From: Pseudoramibacter faecis
GTDB lineage: Bacteria; Bacillota; Clostridia; Eubacteriales; Eubacteriaceae
Reading direction: 5' to 3'
NCBI RefSeq assembly: GCF_036289405.1
Contig: NZ_JAYFFI010000002.1
Coordinates: 1 to 64,000, forward strand
Length of the DNA stretch: 64,000 nt
Of the stretch, positions 1 through 7,551 are shown piece after piece (positions within the stretch are counted from its first letter, which is position 1; every line of letters begins with the position of its first letter). The position numbers and the translations under genes were made by a program. The notes beneath the pieces are model-generated. The model searched no databases. It was given only the letters and a program-made list of their open reading frames with translations, and was not told where the DNA came from.

Positions 1-138
1 ATTTATCCACAGTTCTCTCTGTGTTTGTCCGAATGTTTATCTCATTCTTCGGAATCTTTAGGTTCAGTCTTTCGACTGCTTTTCCAGGTTTTATGGTACT
101 ATTCTCTTTTCTATGACCTCGCCGCCTGAAGCGACAGC
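1..138 (-). other. Leader of the leftward (probable rRNA) transcript
   Basis: The sequence downstream of P2 is A/T-rich, has no ORF with a ribosome binding site, and contains short dyads. It would be the 5' leader preceding 16S rRNA. No mature rRNA sequence is visible within the window. Confidence 0.4.
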
Positions 139-144
139 TTCTAC

Positions 145-173
145 ATCTTACCAGGACGTAATGATTCTGTCAA
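145..173 (-). promoter_or_regulatory. Probable rRNA operon promoter P2
   Basis: On the minus strand TTGACA (173-168) is followed after 17 bp by TAAGAT (150-145). A 13-bp GC-rich element just downstream of P1 (210-222) recurs with one mismatch just downstream of P2 (121-133). Both copies lie next to an ACAGCT sequence, so the two promoters look like duplicated units. The tandem P1-P2 layout supports an rRNA operon to the left. Confidence 0.65.
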
Positions 174-234
174 GCTTTTTTTAAAGTTTTTTCAGTTCAT
201 CGCCCGGCCGCCGCCCGAAGCGGCAACGACAGCT

Positions 235-264
235 ATTATACGCCCTTTCCTTCATCCCTGTCAA
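235..264 (-). promoter_or_regulatory. Probable rRNA operon promoter P1
   Basis: On the minus strand a perfect TTGACA (264-259) and a perfect TATAAT (240-235) are separated by 18 bp. It points left towards the window edge. Such a near-perfect sigma-70/SigA promoter, paired with a second one about 90 bp downstream and with no protein gene between, is typical of rRNA operons. The rRNA genes themselves would lie outside the window, so the assignment is inference. Confidence 0.7.
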
Positions 265-538
265 TCCCTTTCCTTTATCTTTTTCGATCTTTTTCGCGGC
301 GCAGGGTTTTCCTGCTGTTCGCTCCGGGTGCGTGGTGTTTCCCGGCGGATAAAATGCCGCAGGATATTCGTTTTTCATATTAAAGTTTTCCAGCACACCC
401 CGAATGGGCCTCGGCGCCGCGGCCTGAATTCCGTTGCCGACAACGACCGGTCCCATGGCCATCCGATGCCCTTGCGAAATCATCGACCGATGTGGCAGCT
501 TCGCGGCCTTGCCGCCGATCGTGTCGATGCGCGCCATT

Positions 539-578
539 AAAAAAGATCCCCGTCACCTGTTTCCAGGGACGGGGATCT
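539..578 (-). terminator. Rho-independent terminator of the nfnA-nfnB transcript
   Basis: A perfect 11-bp stem (544-554 with 568-578) is followed on the minus strand by six T residues. It lies 25 bp after the nfnB stop codon and insulates the operon from the strong promoters at 145-264. Confidence 0.85.
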
Positions 579-603
579 CGTCCGGCAGAGACTGCCACTA
601 CTT

Positions 604-1989
604 TTATAGGCTATTCAAATAGTCGTTAATGGCCGCGGCGGCATCTTTACCGGCACCCATGGCCAAAATAACGGTCGCCGCGCCGGAAACCGCATCTCCC
701 CCGGCAAAGATGCCCTTGCGGGAGGTCTGGCCGTTTTCATCCGCAACAATGCACTGCCATCGGTTAGTATCGAGTCCCTCCGTCGTCGAGGAAATCAGCG
801 GGTTCGGAGAGGTCCCCAGCGCCATGATGACGGTGTCGACTTCCAGATCGTATTCGCTGCCGGGGATTTCGATCGGGCGGCGCCGGCCGGATTCATCCGG
901 TTCGCCCAGTTCCATTTTAATCACGCGCAGCCCCTTCACCCAGCCGTCGTCATTCACGAGGATTTCTTTCGGATTGGTCAATAGGTGAAACTGAATGCCC
1001 TCTTCCTTGGCGTGGTGCACTTCTTCGGCACGGGCCGGCAGCTCCGCTTCACTTCGCCGATAAACGATATAGGTATCCGCGCCCAGGCGCAGGGCCGAAC
1101 GCGCGGCGTCCATGGCCACGTTGCCGCCGCCGATAACCGCCACTTTCTTCCCACGGTGAATCGGCGTATCATAACCCTTGAAAGCCTTCATCAGGTTATT
1201 GCGGGTCAGGTATTCATTCGCCGAGAAAACGCCGTTGGCCGTTTCTCCCGGGATGCCCATGAAGCGCGGCAGACCGGCACCGGATCCGATAAAGACGGCG
1301 TCGAATCCTTCTTCATCCATCAATTCATCGATGGTCGTTGCCTTCCCGATCACCACATCGGTTTCGATCTTCACGCCGAGGCGTTTCACATTTTCGACTT
1401 CCGCCGCGACTACCGCTTCCTTTGGCAGACGGAATTCCGGAATCCCGTACACCAGCACGCCGCCGGCTTCGTGAAGCGCTTCAAAAATCGTGACGTCGTG
1501 CCCCTTCTTGGCCAGTTCGGCAGCGCAGGTCAGGCCGGCCGGACCGGAACCGATAATCGCCACTTTCCTGCCGGAGGCAAATCCCGGTTTTTCGGGTACG
1601 ATATTGTTTTCGCGCGCCCAGTCGGCCACGAAGCGTTCCAGCTTGCCAATCGCCACGGCATCGCCTTTAATCCCCATCACGCAGGGGCCTTCGCACTGGG
1701 ATTCCTGCGGGCAGACGCGCCCGCAGACAGCCGGCAGCAGCGAGGATTCCTGAATGATTTCGAAAGCCTTCTGATAATTCTTTTCCGTCACCTCATGAAT
1801 AAAGCCGGGAATATCGATGGAGACTGGACAGCCCGCCACACAGCGCGGCTTTTTGCAGTTCAGGCAGCGATTGGCTTCTTCCACCGCTTCTGCTTCGTTG
1901 TAGCCATAGCACACTTCTTCAAAATTGGTCGCCCGGACTTTCGGATCCTGTTCACGTACCGGGACTCTGTCCATTCGCTTTTTTGCCAT
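604..1989 (-). CDS. nfnB: NADPH-dependent glutamate synthase-like / NfnB subunit of bifurcating transhydrogenase
   Basis: This 461-residue flavoprotein belongs to the GltA small-subunit family. It starts with two ferredoxin-like cysteine clusters (Cys42/45/50/54 and Cys89/93/99/103), followed by a GSGPAG FAD-binding site at about 147 and a second Rossmann motif, GGGNVAMD, near 290. Its start codon overlaps the stop of the upstream ferredoxin-NADP reductase-like gene (TAATG), which is the NfnA partner. NfnAB couples NADH and reduced ferredoxin to NADP+ reduction by electron bifurcation in clostridia and acetogens. Solitary GltA-like proteins are often annotated as glutamate synthase; the paired NfnA argues for the transhydrogenase here. 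The function is inferred from the pairing, not proved. Confidence 0.85.
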   Translation of the reverse strand: MAKKRMDRVPVREQDPKVRATNFEEVCYGYNEAEAVEEANRCLNCKKPRCVAGCPVSIDIPGFIHEVTEKNYQKAFEIIQESSLLPAVCGRVCPQESQCEGPCVMGIKGDAVAIGKLERFVADWARENNIVPEKPGFASGRKVAIIGSGPAGLTCAAELAKKGHDVTIFEALHEAGGVLVYGIPEFRLPKEAVVAAEVENVKRLGVKIETDVVIGKATTIDELMDEEGFDAVFIGSGAGLPRFMGIPGETANGVFSANEYLTRNNLMKAFKGYDTPIHRGKKVAVIGGGNVAMDAARSALRLGADTYIVYRRSEAELPARAEEVHHAKEEGIQFHLLTNPKEILVNDDGWVKGLRVIKMELGEPDESGRRRPIEIPGSEYDLEVDTVIMALGTSPNPLISSTTEGLDTNRWQCIVADENGQTSRKGIFAGGDAVSGAATVILAMGAGKDAAAAINDYLNSL

Positions 1990-2876
1990 TACGCTTCACC
2001 TCCGCAAACGCCGCACCCGCCGTGATGGGTATCGCCTTCTGCTGTTGCCAGCATGGCGCGCCCCTCTTCGCTCTTGTATTGGGTTTGGCGCTTCATCGCC
2101 AGATCAAAATCAACCTTATGACCGTCGAACTCCGGCCCGTCGACACAGGCGAATTTCACTTCGTCGCCGACGATAAGACGGCAGGCGCCGCACATACCGG
2201 TGCCGTCCACCATGATCGGATTCATCGAGACGATGGTCGGCAGGCCCAGCTTTTCAGTCGTCAGGCAGCAAAACTTCATCATGATCATCGGACCGATGGC
2301 CACACACACATCCCAGGTTTTGCCTTCGGCCGCGAGATCCTCGATTACTTTGGTCACCATCCCGCTGCGGCCGTAGCTGCCATCGTCCGTAGTGACATAA
2401 AGGTTGCCGGCAACCGCGCGCATTTCATCTTCTAAAATCACCAGGTCTTTAGTTTTCGCCCCGATGATGACGTCCACATCGATGCCGTGCTCGTGCATCC
2501 ACTTCACCTGCGGATAAACCGGTGCCGTTCCCAGACCGCCCCCCACGAAGAGCAGCTTCATCTGTTTGAGTTCATCCAGATCCTTTTCAACCAATTCCGA
2601 GGGCTTGCCCAGCGGCCCGACGACATCCTGGAAGGCGTCGCCGGTCTTTAATACCCCCATGGCTTTGGTCCCGTGCCCCACTTCCTGTGTGACGAGGGTC
2701 ACGGTCCCCGCTTCGCGATCGTAATCGCAAATCGTCATCGGCAGGCGTTCCCCCTTTTCGTCGACGCGAACGATCAAAAACTGCCCTGGCAGACAGTGCT
2801 TGGCCACGCGGGGCGCTTCGACGTCCATGCGAAAAATGTTCGCGGCAAGGCGTTTCGCCTCCACAATCTTGTACAT
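1989..2876 (-). CDS. nfnA: Ferredoxin:NADP oxidoreductase-like subunit NfnA
   Basis: This 295-residue protein is of the dihydroorotate dehydrogenase electron-transfer subunit / sulfide dehydrogenase beta family. An N-terminal FAD-binding FNR-like barrel precedes a nucleotide-binding domain with GGGLGTAPVYP, and C-terminal cysteines (GMCGAC and, at the very end, GGCGVCGG) fit a [2Fe-2S] site. A strong AAGGAGGAGG site precedes the ATG. The gene is translationally coupled to nfnB by a one-base overlap and lies 31 bp downstream of ilvN, so redox and branched-chain amino acid genes probably share a transcript. Confidence 0.87.
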   Translation of the reverse strand: MYKIVEAKRLAANIFRMDVEAPRVAKHCLPGQFLIVRVDEKGERLPMTICDYDREAGTVTLVTQEVGHGTKAMGVLKTGDAFQDVVGPLGKPSELVEKDLDELKQMKLLFVGGGLGTAPVYPQVKWMHEHGIDVDVIIGAKTKDLVILEDEMRAVAGNLYVTTDDGSYGRSGMVTKVIEDLAAEGKTWDVCVAIGPMIMMKFCCLTTEKLGLPTIVSMNPIMVDGTGMCGACRLIVGDEVKFACVDGPEFDGHKVDFDLAMKRQTQYKSEEGRAMLATAEGDTHHGGCGVCGGEA

Positions 2877-2907
2877 ACTTCCTCCTCCTTGTGATGCGTT
2901 TTCGAAC

Positions 2908-3420
2908 TCACTTCGAATGCTTTATATTAATGACTTGTTTGCCGCGCTGCAAGCCTGTGGCACCGCTGCGCACAAATTCAATAATACCGTAGGGTTCCAC
3001 CATACCGATAAAGGCCGCCACCTTGCTCGGTACACCGACAATTTGCAAAATCAAGCTGTCTTTGGCCACATCCACCACCTGGGCGCGAAAGAGATTCGAG
3101 ATGCCCACAATGGTCGAGCGCGTCTGATCGTTGGCTTTAACTTTGATAAAAACCAGCTCCCGCGTGATCGCAGCGCCTTCTTTCAGCTCGATGACCTTGA
3201 TGACGTTGATGAGTTTGTTAAGCTGCTTTTTGATTTGTTCCAGCGTCTGTTCATCGGCAGTCACCGTCATCGTGATCCGGGAGAGCTGTTCGTCCTCGGT
3301 AATGCCGACGGTCAGGCTGTCGATATTGTAGCCGCGGCGGGCAAACAGCCCGGAGATGCGTGCCAATACCCCAAACTTGTTCTCAACCAGTAATGATAAG
3401 CAATGTTTTTGTTCCATCAT
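2908..3420 (-). CDS. ilvN: Acetolactate synthase small (regulatory) subunit
   Basis: This 170-residue protein has an N-terminal ACT domain (LSLLVENKFGVLARISGLFARRG region) and the C-terminal ALS_ss domain. It stimulates the catalytic subunit and confers valine feedback inhibition. The longer open frame begins inside ilvB. I chose the first of two adjacent ATGs at 3420 because an AAGGTGG ribosome binding site, overlapping the ilvB stop codon, sits six bases upstream. Confidence 0.93.
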   Translation of the reverse strand: MMEQKHCLSLLVENKFGVLARISGLFARRGYNIDSLTVGITEDEQLSRITMTVTADEQTLEQIKKQLNKLINVIKVIELKEGAAITRELVFIKVKANDQTRSTIVGISNLFRAQVVDVAKDSLILQIVGVPSKVAAFIGMVEPYGIIEFVRSGATGLQRGKQVINIKHSK

Positions 3421-3431
3421 CTTGCGCCACC

Positions 3432-5063
3432 TTAAAACTTCAAGTAGTCTTCGCTGACCACACATTCCACCAAGGCCGGCCCCGGCTGTTTGAGTGCATC
3501 CAAAATGGCCGCTTCCGCTTCTTCCTGAGTCTCGGCGTGATAAGCCGGGATGTCGTAGGCTTGTGCCAACTGCATAAAATTGACATTAAAATCGATGTCG
3601 GTTCCCGAATAATGATTTTTGCCGTAATTATCGTGTTGCTGCTGGCGCACCATGCCCAATTTGTGATTGTTGAGCAGAATCAGTTTGACCGGCAGGTGAT
3701 GCTCCGCAATCACGCCGAGCTCTCCCACCGCCATCTGGAAACTGCCGTCACCACAGACACCGATCACTGTTTTGGGCGCCTTTCGCGTGGCAAAGGCCAC
3801 CCCCGACGCCGCGGGAATGGCATACCCCATCGTGCCCAGACCGCCGGACGTCATGTAGCATCGATCGTCTCTCACCTGAAAATGCAACGCCGCCCAAACC
3901 TGATTGAGCCCGACGTCCGCCACCAGGGTCGTATCCTCCGGCACCTGTTCGGAAAGCCAAGCAAAAAATTTTTTTGGGTTGACGCCGGCCATGCCCGGAT
4001 AATCGTCGAGGCACACCGGATTGTCCGCTTTGATCCGCCGCACCTTCTCGAGCCATTTCCGGGTGTCCGTTTCAATCCCCTTCTCCAGCAATTCGGCGAC
4101 GACAGTCTTCGCATCGCCGACGACGGGAATGTTGGTGTCGTTGACGTTCTTCCCAATTTCCGCCGGGTCGATATCGATGTGGATCATTTCTTTTTCGTCA
4201 AGCACTGCCGTGGATGTCCCACGGTTGCTCATGCGCGCGCCAATACAAAGTGCGAGATCCGCCGCTTCCACAATCCGGTTGGTGTACGCATAGCCATGGC
4301 TGCCCCAGATGCCCGCATAAAGCGCGTGATTCTGCGGAAAGGCGCCGATCCCCATGAAACTCGTGACCACCGGCGCCCCAATGGCTTCCGCCAGTTTTAG
4401 CAGCGCCGCTTCTCCATGGCTCGACACCACGCCGCCCCCGGCATAAATCAGCGGGCGATCGCTGGCTTTGATCTTGCGAATCGCGCGGCGAATCTGCCCG
4501 GTGTGACCTTCATAGGTCGGCTTGTATCCGCGGATTGCCACCTCATCGCTGTATTTCGGGCGCTTCACGATTTCAAGTTGCACGTCTCTGGGGATATCGA
4601 TGAGCACTGGCCCCGGCCGGCCGGTCGATGCGATAAAAAAGGCTTCTTTGACAATTTTCGGCAGCGATTCGGGATCCTTGACCAAATAGGAATGTTTGAC
4701 AAAGGGCAGCGTCGCACCAAAAATATCTGCTTCCTGAAAAGCGTCCGTCCCGATGAGCTCCCGATTAACCTGGCCGGTGATGGCCACAACGGGAATCGAA
4801 TCCAAATACGCCGAGGCGATTCCGGTAATCAGGTTCGTCGCTCCGGGACCGGATGTCGCCAGGCACACCCCCACCTTACCGGTTTCTCTGGCGTAGCCGC
4901 TGGCATAATGGGGGGCCGATTGTTCGTTCCGAACCAAAATGTGTTCGATGCTCGAATCGCGGAGCGCGTCGTAAATCGGCAGCAGTGCCCCGCCGGGATA
5001 CCCGAAGATGATCTCTACGCCCTCTCTTTCCAAGCATTTAAATAGTAGTTTTGCGGTTAACAC
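3432..5063 (-). CDS. ilvB: Acetolactate synthase large (catalytic) subunit
   Basis: This ThDP-dependent enzyme condenses two pyruvates to acetolactate (or pyruvate with 2-ketobutyrate) in valine, leucine and isoleucine synthesis. Visible signatures are the N-terminal FGYPGGALLPIYDAL, the catalytic glutamate in RNEQSA, and the ThDP/Mg motif GDGSFQM. I take a GTG start at 5063, giving 543 residues. A very strong AAGGAGGAGG lies five bases upstream, and the longer open frame would run into cvfB. The stop precedes ilvN by 11 bp. Confidence 0.93.
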   Translation of the reverse strand: MLTAKLLFKCLEREGVEIIFGYPGGALLPIYDALRDSSIEHILVRNEQSAPHYASGYARETGKVGVCLATSGPGATNLITGIASAYLDSIPVVAITGQVNRELIGTDAFQEADIFGATLPFVKHSYLVKDPESLPKIVKEAFFIASTGRPGPVLIDIPRDVQLEIVKRPKYSDEVAIRGYKPTYEGHTGQIRRAIRKIKASDRPLIYAGGGVVSSHGEAALLKLAEAIGAPVVTSFMGIGAFPQNHALYAGIWGSHGYAYTNRIVEAADLALCIGARMSNRGTSTAVLDEKEMIHIDIDPAEIGKNVNDTNIPVVGDAKTVVAELLEKGIETDTRKWLEKVRRIKADNPVCLDDYPGMAGVNPKKFFAWLSEQVPEDTTLVADVGLNQVWAALHFQVRDDRCYMTSGGLGTMGYAIPAASGVAFATRKAPKTVIGVCGDGSFQMAVGELGVIAEHHLPVKLILLNNHKLGMVRQQQHDNYGKNHYSGTDIDFNVNFMQLAQAYDIPAYHAETQEEAEAAILDALKQPGPALVECVVSEDYLKF

Positions 5064-5086
5064 ACTGTCCTCCTCCTTGTTATCGG

Positions 5087-5980
5087 CTATCGCAGGCGTC
5101 GCCTGCCCCCGGCTGCCTTTCGCGGCGCGGCCGTTTTGCACAGAGCAATGCCCGGCTGACCGATTTTAATTTTACCCCGCTTTTGCAAATGACCGATGGC
5201 CCGTTTGAACGCCGCCTTGCTGATGCCGAAATGCTGCTTGATAACCGCCGGCGGTGTCTTGTCGTGATAGGGCAGAAAGCCGTCGGCTTCTTTCAGCCGC
5301 CGCAGAATCAGGGCACCGTCAGGGTTGATTTCTTTATAGCTTTTTTTGTTGGGGCTGAGCACCAGGCGATTGTCCCGCTTGCGCACCTCGCTGACCCGGG
5401 CCTTCACAATCCGGCCGTTTTTAACATCGGGTGTGAGTTCCTTTCGCGGGATCATACCGTGATAGCGGTAATCCACCGCCAGAAAAGCGCCGATGCCCGG
5501 GTTGATCTGATACACATAGCCCCGAACCCAGTCCCCCTCGCGATAGGGCGATTTGGTTTCAAGACGGTTATAGACCTTCATCGTCGCACAAAAGCGTTCG
5601 CTTTTATCCAGGTACAAGGCCACCAGATATTCCCGGCCGATCTGCAACTTTGCGGTCTGCTCGTGGTAGGGCAGCAACAGATCCTTCTCCAGCCCCCAGT
5701 CGAGGAAGGCACCGATTTTGGTCAGTGCCGCCACCTTGAGCGGGCGCATCTCGCCGAGCAGAATCTTTGGCGTGCGAAGGGTGGCAATGGGCCTGTCGTC
5801 CGAATCTTTATAGATAAAAACGTCCAGGGCATCGCCCTTTTGAAGGCCCCGGGGCATTTCCTTCTTCGGCAGCAGGACGATCGGCCGCTTATCCGAGGGA
5901 TCCTGAGGATCGGCCAGGAAAAGACCGATCTTTGACAGGTGATCCACCTCCAATGTCTGAATGGTTCCAAGCTTGAACAT
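5087..5980 (-). CDS. cvfB: CvfB-family S1 RNA-binding protein
   Basis: This 297-residue protein has the CvfB/YitL architecture: tandem S1-like OB folds (about 1-215) and a C-terminal winged helix (PPAVIKQHFGISKAAFKRAIGHL). The family binds RNA and affects virulence-gene and post-transcriptional regulation in Staphylococcus; its role in clostridia is unknown. A basic tail (RKAAGGRRRLR) ends the protein. It opens the apparent cvfB-ilvB-ilvN-nfnA-nfnB operon, 23 bp ahead of ilvB, and has a GGGAGG site before its ATG. Confidence 0.85.
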   Translation of the reverse strand: MFKLGTIQTLEVDHLSKIGLFLADPQDPSDKRPIVLLPKKEMPRGLQKGDALDVFIYKDSDDRPIATLRTPKILLGEMRPLKVAALTKIGAFLDWGLEKDLLLPYHEQTAKLQIGREYLVALYLDKSERFCATMKVYNRLETKSPYREGDWVRGYVYQINPGIGAFLAVDYRYHGMIPRKELTPDVKNGRIVKARVSEVRKRDNRLVLSPNKKSYKEINPDGALILRRLKEADGFLPYHDKTPPAVIKQHFGISKAAFKRAIGHLQKRGKIKIGQPGIALCKTAAPRKAAGGRRRLR

Positions 5981-6000
5981 GCTGCCTCCCGTTCTTAAAC

Positions 6001-6022
6001 AAAAACCGCTGCCCGCGGCTTT
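6001..6022 (-). terminator. Candidate terminator after the 6027-6473 gene
   Basis: On the minus strand a short stem (about 7 bp including one G-U pair, loop GGGCA) is followed by five T residues. It lies just after the stop at 6027 and before the ribosome binding site of cvfB. It would separate the coaD cluster from the cvfB-ilv-nfn operon, with modest predicted strength. Confidence 0.5.
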
Positions 6023-6026
6023 GCCG

Positions 6027-6473
6027 TTATTTTAATTCCTTAATTTCCCTGCGGTTGTCTTCAATTTGGTCATTGAGCGCCTTGAGCTGGATCTGCAGCT
6101 CGTGAAGGATCTTATCCGCGTAACGCTGCGTGCCCACGCGGATTTCCTTCGCCTGGGTCTGGGCGTTTTCCACGATGATTTCGGCCTGGGTTTGGGCGGC
6201 TTTAGTCACCTCGTCGGTATCGACCATTTCTTTCATCTGTTTTTCTGCGCTGTTTTTGATCCGGTCGGCGCTGGCCTGAGCCTCAAAAAGAATTTGCTTC
6301 TTTTCCGCCACAATTTTACGCGACTCCGACAATTCCCGGGGCAGTTCTTCTTTGATTTCTCCGATGATTTCCAGCGCTTCGTCCGGGCTGATCATCGCCT
6401 TGGACGAAAATGGAACCGCGTTCCCCCGTTCTATCAATTCCTCCAGTTCTTTTAAAAGATCTGTGATTTTCAT
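6027..6473 (-). CDS. Coiled-coil protein resembling ATP synthase subunit B / DivIVA-like
   Basis: This 148-residue, highly charged protein is predicted to be almost entirely helical coiled coil (KIVAEKKQILFEAQASADRIK, then AQTQAEIIVENAQTQAKEIR heptads). Small proteins of this type, often annotated as ATPase or F0 subunit B-like, commonly sit next to coaD in clostridia. No catalytic motif is visible. Its ATG overlaps the coaD stop (ATGA), so it is co-translated with coaD. A role in envelope or division scaffolding is conceivable but unproven. Confidence 0.75.
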   Translation of the reverse strand: MKITDLLKELEELIERGNAVPFSSKAMISPDEALEIIGEIKEELPRELSESRKIVAEKKQILFEAQASADRIKNSAEKQMKEMVDTDEVTKAAQTQAEIIVENAQTQAKEIRVGTQRYADKILHELQIQLKALNDQIEDNRREIKELK

Positions 6474-6958
6474 TTTGTGTTGCCTCCCTGTCTGTCTTTG
6501 ACGGCGCGAATCACCGGATCCGGCACCAAGCCGGTCAGATCACCGCCGAAGGCCATCAGCTCCCGAATCGCCGTCGAGCTGAGCACGCTGTAACGCGTAT
6601 CCGCCACCAGATAAAAGGTCTCGATTTCCGGCGCCAGGCGCTTGTTGAAATAATCCATCTGCATTTCGTATTCGAAATCGACGATGGTCCGCAGCCCCTT
6701 AACCACCACATCGGCCTCCACCGAACGGGCATAATCTGTCAAAAGGCCCTCGTAATGGTCGACGGTTACATTGGTCAGCGCCTGAGTGCTTTCGGCCAGA
6801 AGGACGAGCCGTTCCGATTCGTCAAAGCAATAGTGCTTGCTCACGTTTTTCATCACGCAGACCCGCACTTCATCAAAGATACGAGCTGCTCGGGCGATCA
6901 CATCCAGATGGCCCAATGTCACCGGATCAAAGCTCCCGGGATAAACCGCGATTGTCAT
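6470..6958 (-). CDS. coaD: Phosphopantetheine adenylyltransferase
   Basis: This 162-residue nucleotidyltransferase makes dephospho-CoA from 4'-phosphopantetheine and ATP, the penultimate step of CoA synthesis. The N-terminal YPGSFDPVTLGHLD contains the TxGH motif, and LSSTAIREL near the C-terminus is the second nucleotide-binding signature. The length is standard. It overlaps the end of rsmD by 32 bp, and a GGGAGG site within rsmD six bases upstream supports this start. Confidence 0.96.
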   Translation of the reverse strand: MTIAVYPGSFDPVTLGHLDVIARAARIFDEVRVCVMKNVSKHYCFDESERLVLLAESTQALTNVTVDHYEGLLTDYARSVEADVVVKGLRTIVDFEYEMQMDYFNKRLAPEIETFYLVADTRYSVLSSTAIRELMAFGGDLTGLVPDPVIRAVKDRQGGNTK

Positions 6959-7520
6959 CCGACGCCTCCCATCTGTAATAGTCCACCATGGTGATGCCGT
7001 AGCTTTTCTGCTTGCAGTGTTTTAAAGCGCTACAAACTATTGGCATTATAACAGATTTTTCATGTTCTATCATTATAATTCCCGTGGATTTGAGGATTTT
7101 TTTGGCGACAATCTGCTCGCATAAACGCGCGGAGACGGCGGCCATCGCGTAGGGCGGATCCATAAAAATCAGATCGGCTGCGACCCCTTTTGCCGCCAGG
7201 ATATCGATGCCCGACTGGGCGTCTGTCTTCAAACAGTGCGCCCGATTTTCATAACGCGCCTTGCGCAGATTGCTGTGAATCAGGTCGATGCTCGCCGGCG
7301 CCGTGTCGAAAATCCAGACCGTTTGCACCCCGCGGCTGAGCGCTTCGATGGCCATGGCCCCGCTGCCGCCAAAGCAGTCGACAAAAACCTCAGCTGCTGC
7401 CAGTTCCCATTGAATCGTGTTGAAAATCGCCCCTTTGACCTTGTCCGCCGTCGGACGCACCGTTTTATCCCTCGGCGCGTTTAACTTCAGGCCGCGCCGC
7501 TCGCCGCCAATCACCCGCAT
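6927..7520 (-). CDS. rsmD: 16S rRNA (guanine966-N2)-methyltransferase
   Basis: This 197-residue SAM-dependent methyltransferase of the RsmD family has the SAM-binding segment DCFGGSGAMAIEALSRG and the catalytic DPPY motif (FMDPPYAM). It modifies G966 in helix 31 of 16S rRNA during 30S assembly. The recG-rsmD-coaD order is conserved across Firmicutes. A strong GGAGG site precedes the ATG. Confidence 0.93.
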   Translation of the reverse strand: MRVIGGERRGLKLNAPRDKTVRPTADKVKGAIFNTIQWELAAAEVFVDCFGGSGAMAIEALSRGVQTVWIFDTAPASIDLIHSNLRKARYENRAHCLKTDAQSGIDILAAKGVAADLIFMDPPYAMAAVSARLCEQIVAKKILKSTGIIMIEHEKSVIMPIVCSALKHCKQKSYGITMVDYYRWEASDDNRGLSREL

Positions 7521-7551
7521 GATCGTCCTCCATCCTTGCTTGTTCTCTTTA

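Noticed and set aside
181..537. 118-codon minus-strand frame between the nfn terminator and the rRNA-type promoters
   Set aside because: Its start abuts the T run of the nfnB terminator, it has no ribosome binding site and it runs through promoter P1.
2877..5100. T-box or leucine/valine attenuator for ilvBN
   Set aside because: The gap between cvfB and the ilvB start is only 23 bp and holds just a ribosome binding site.
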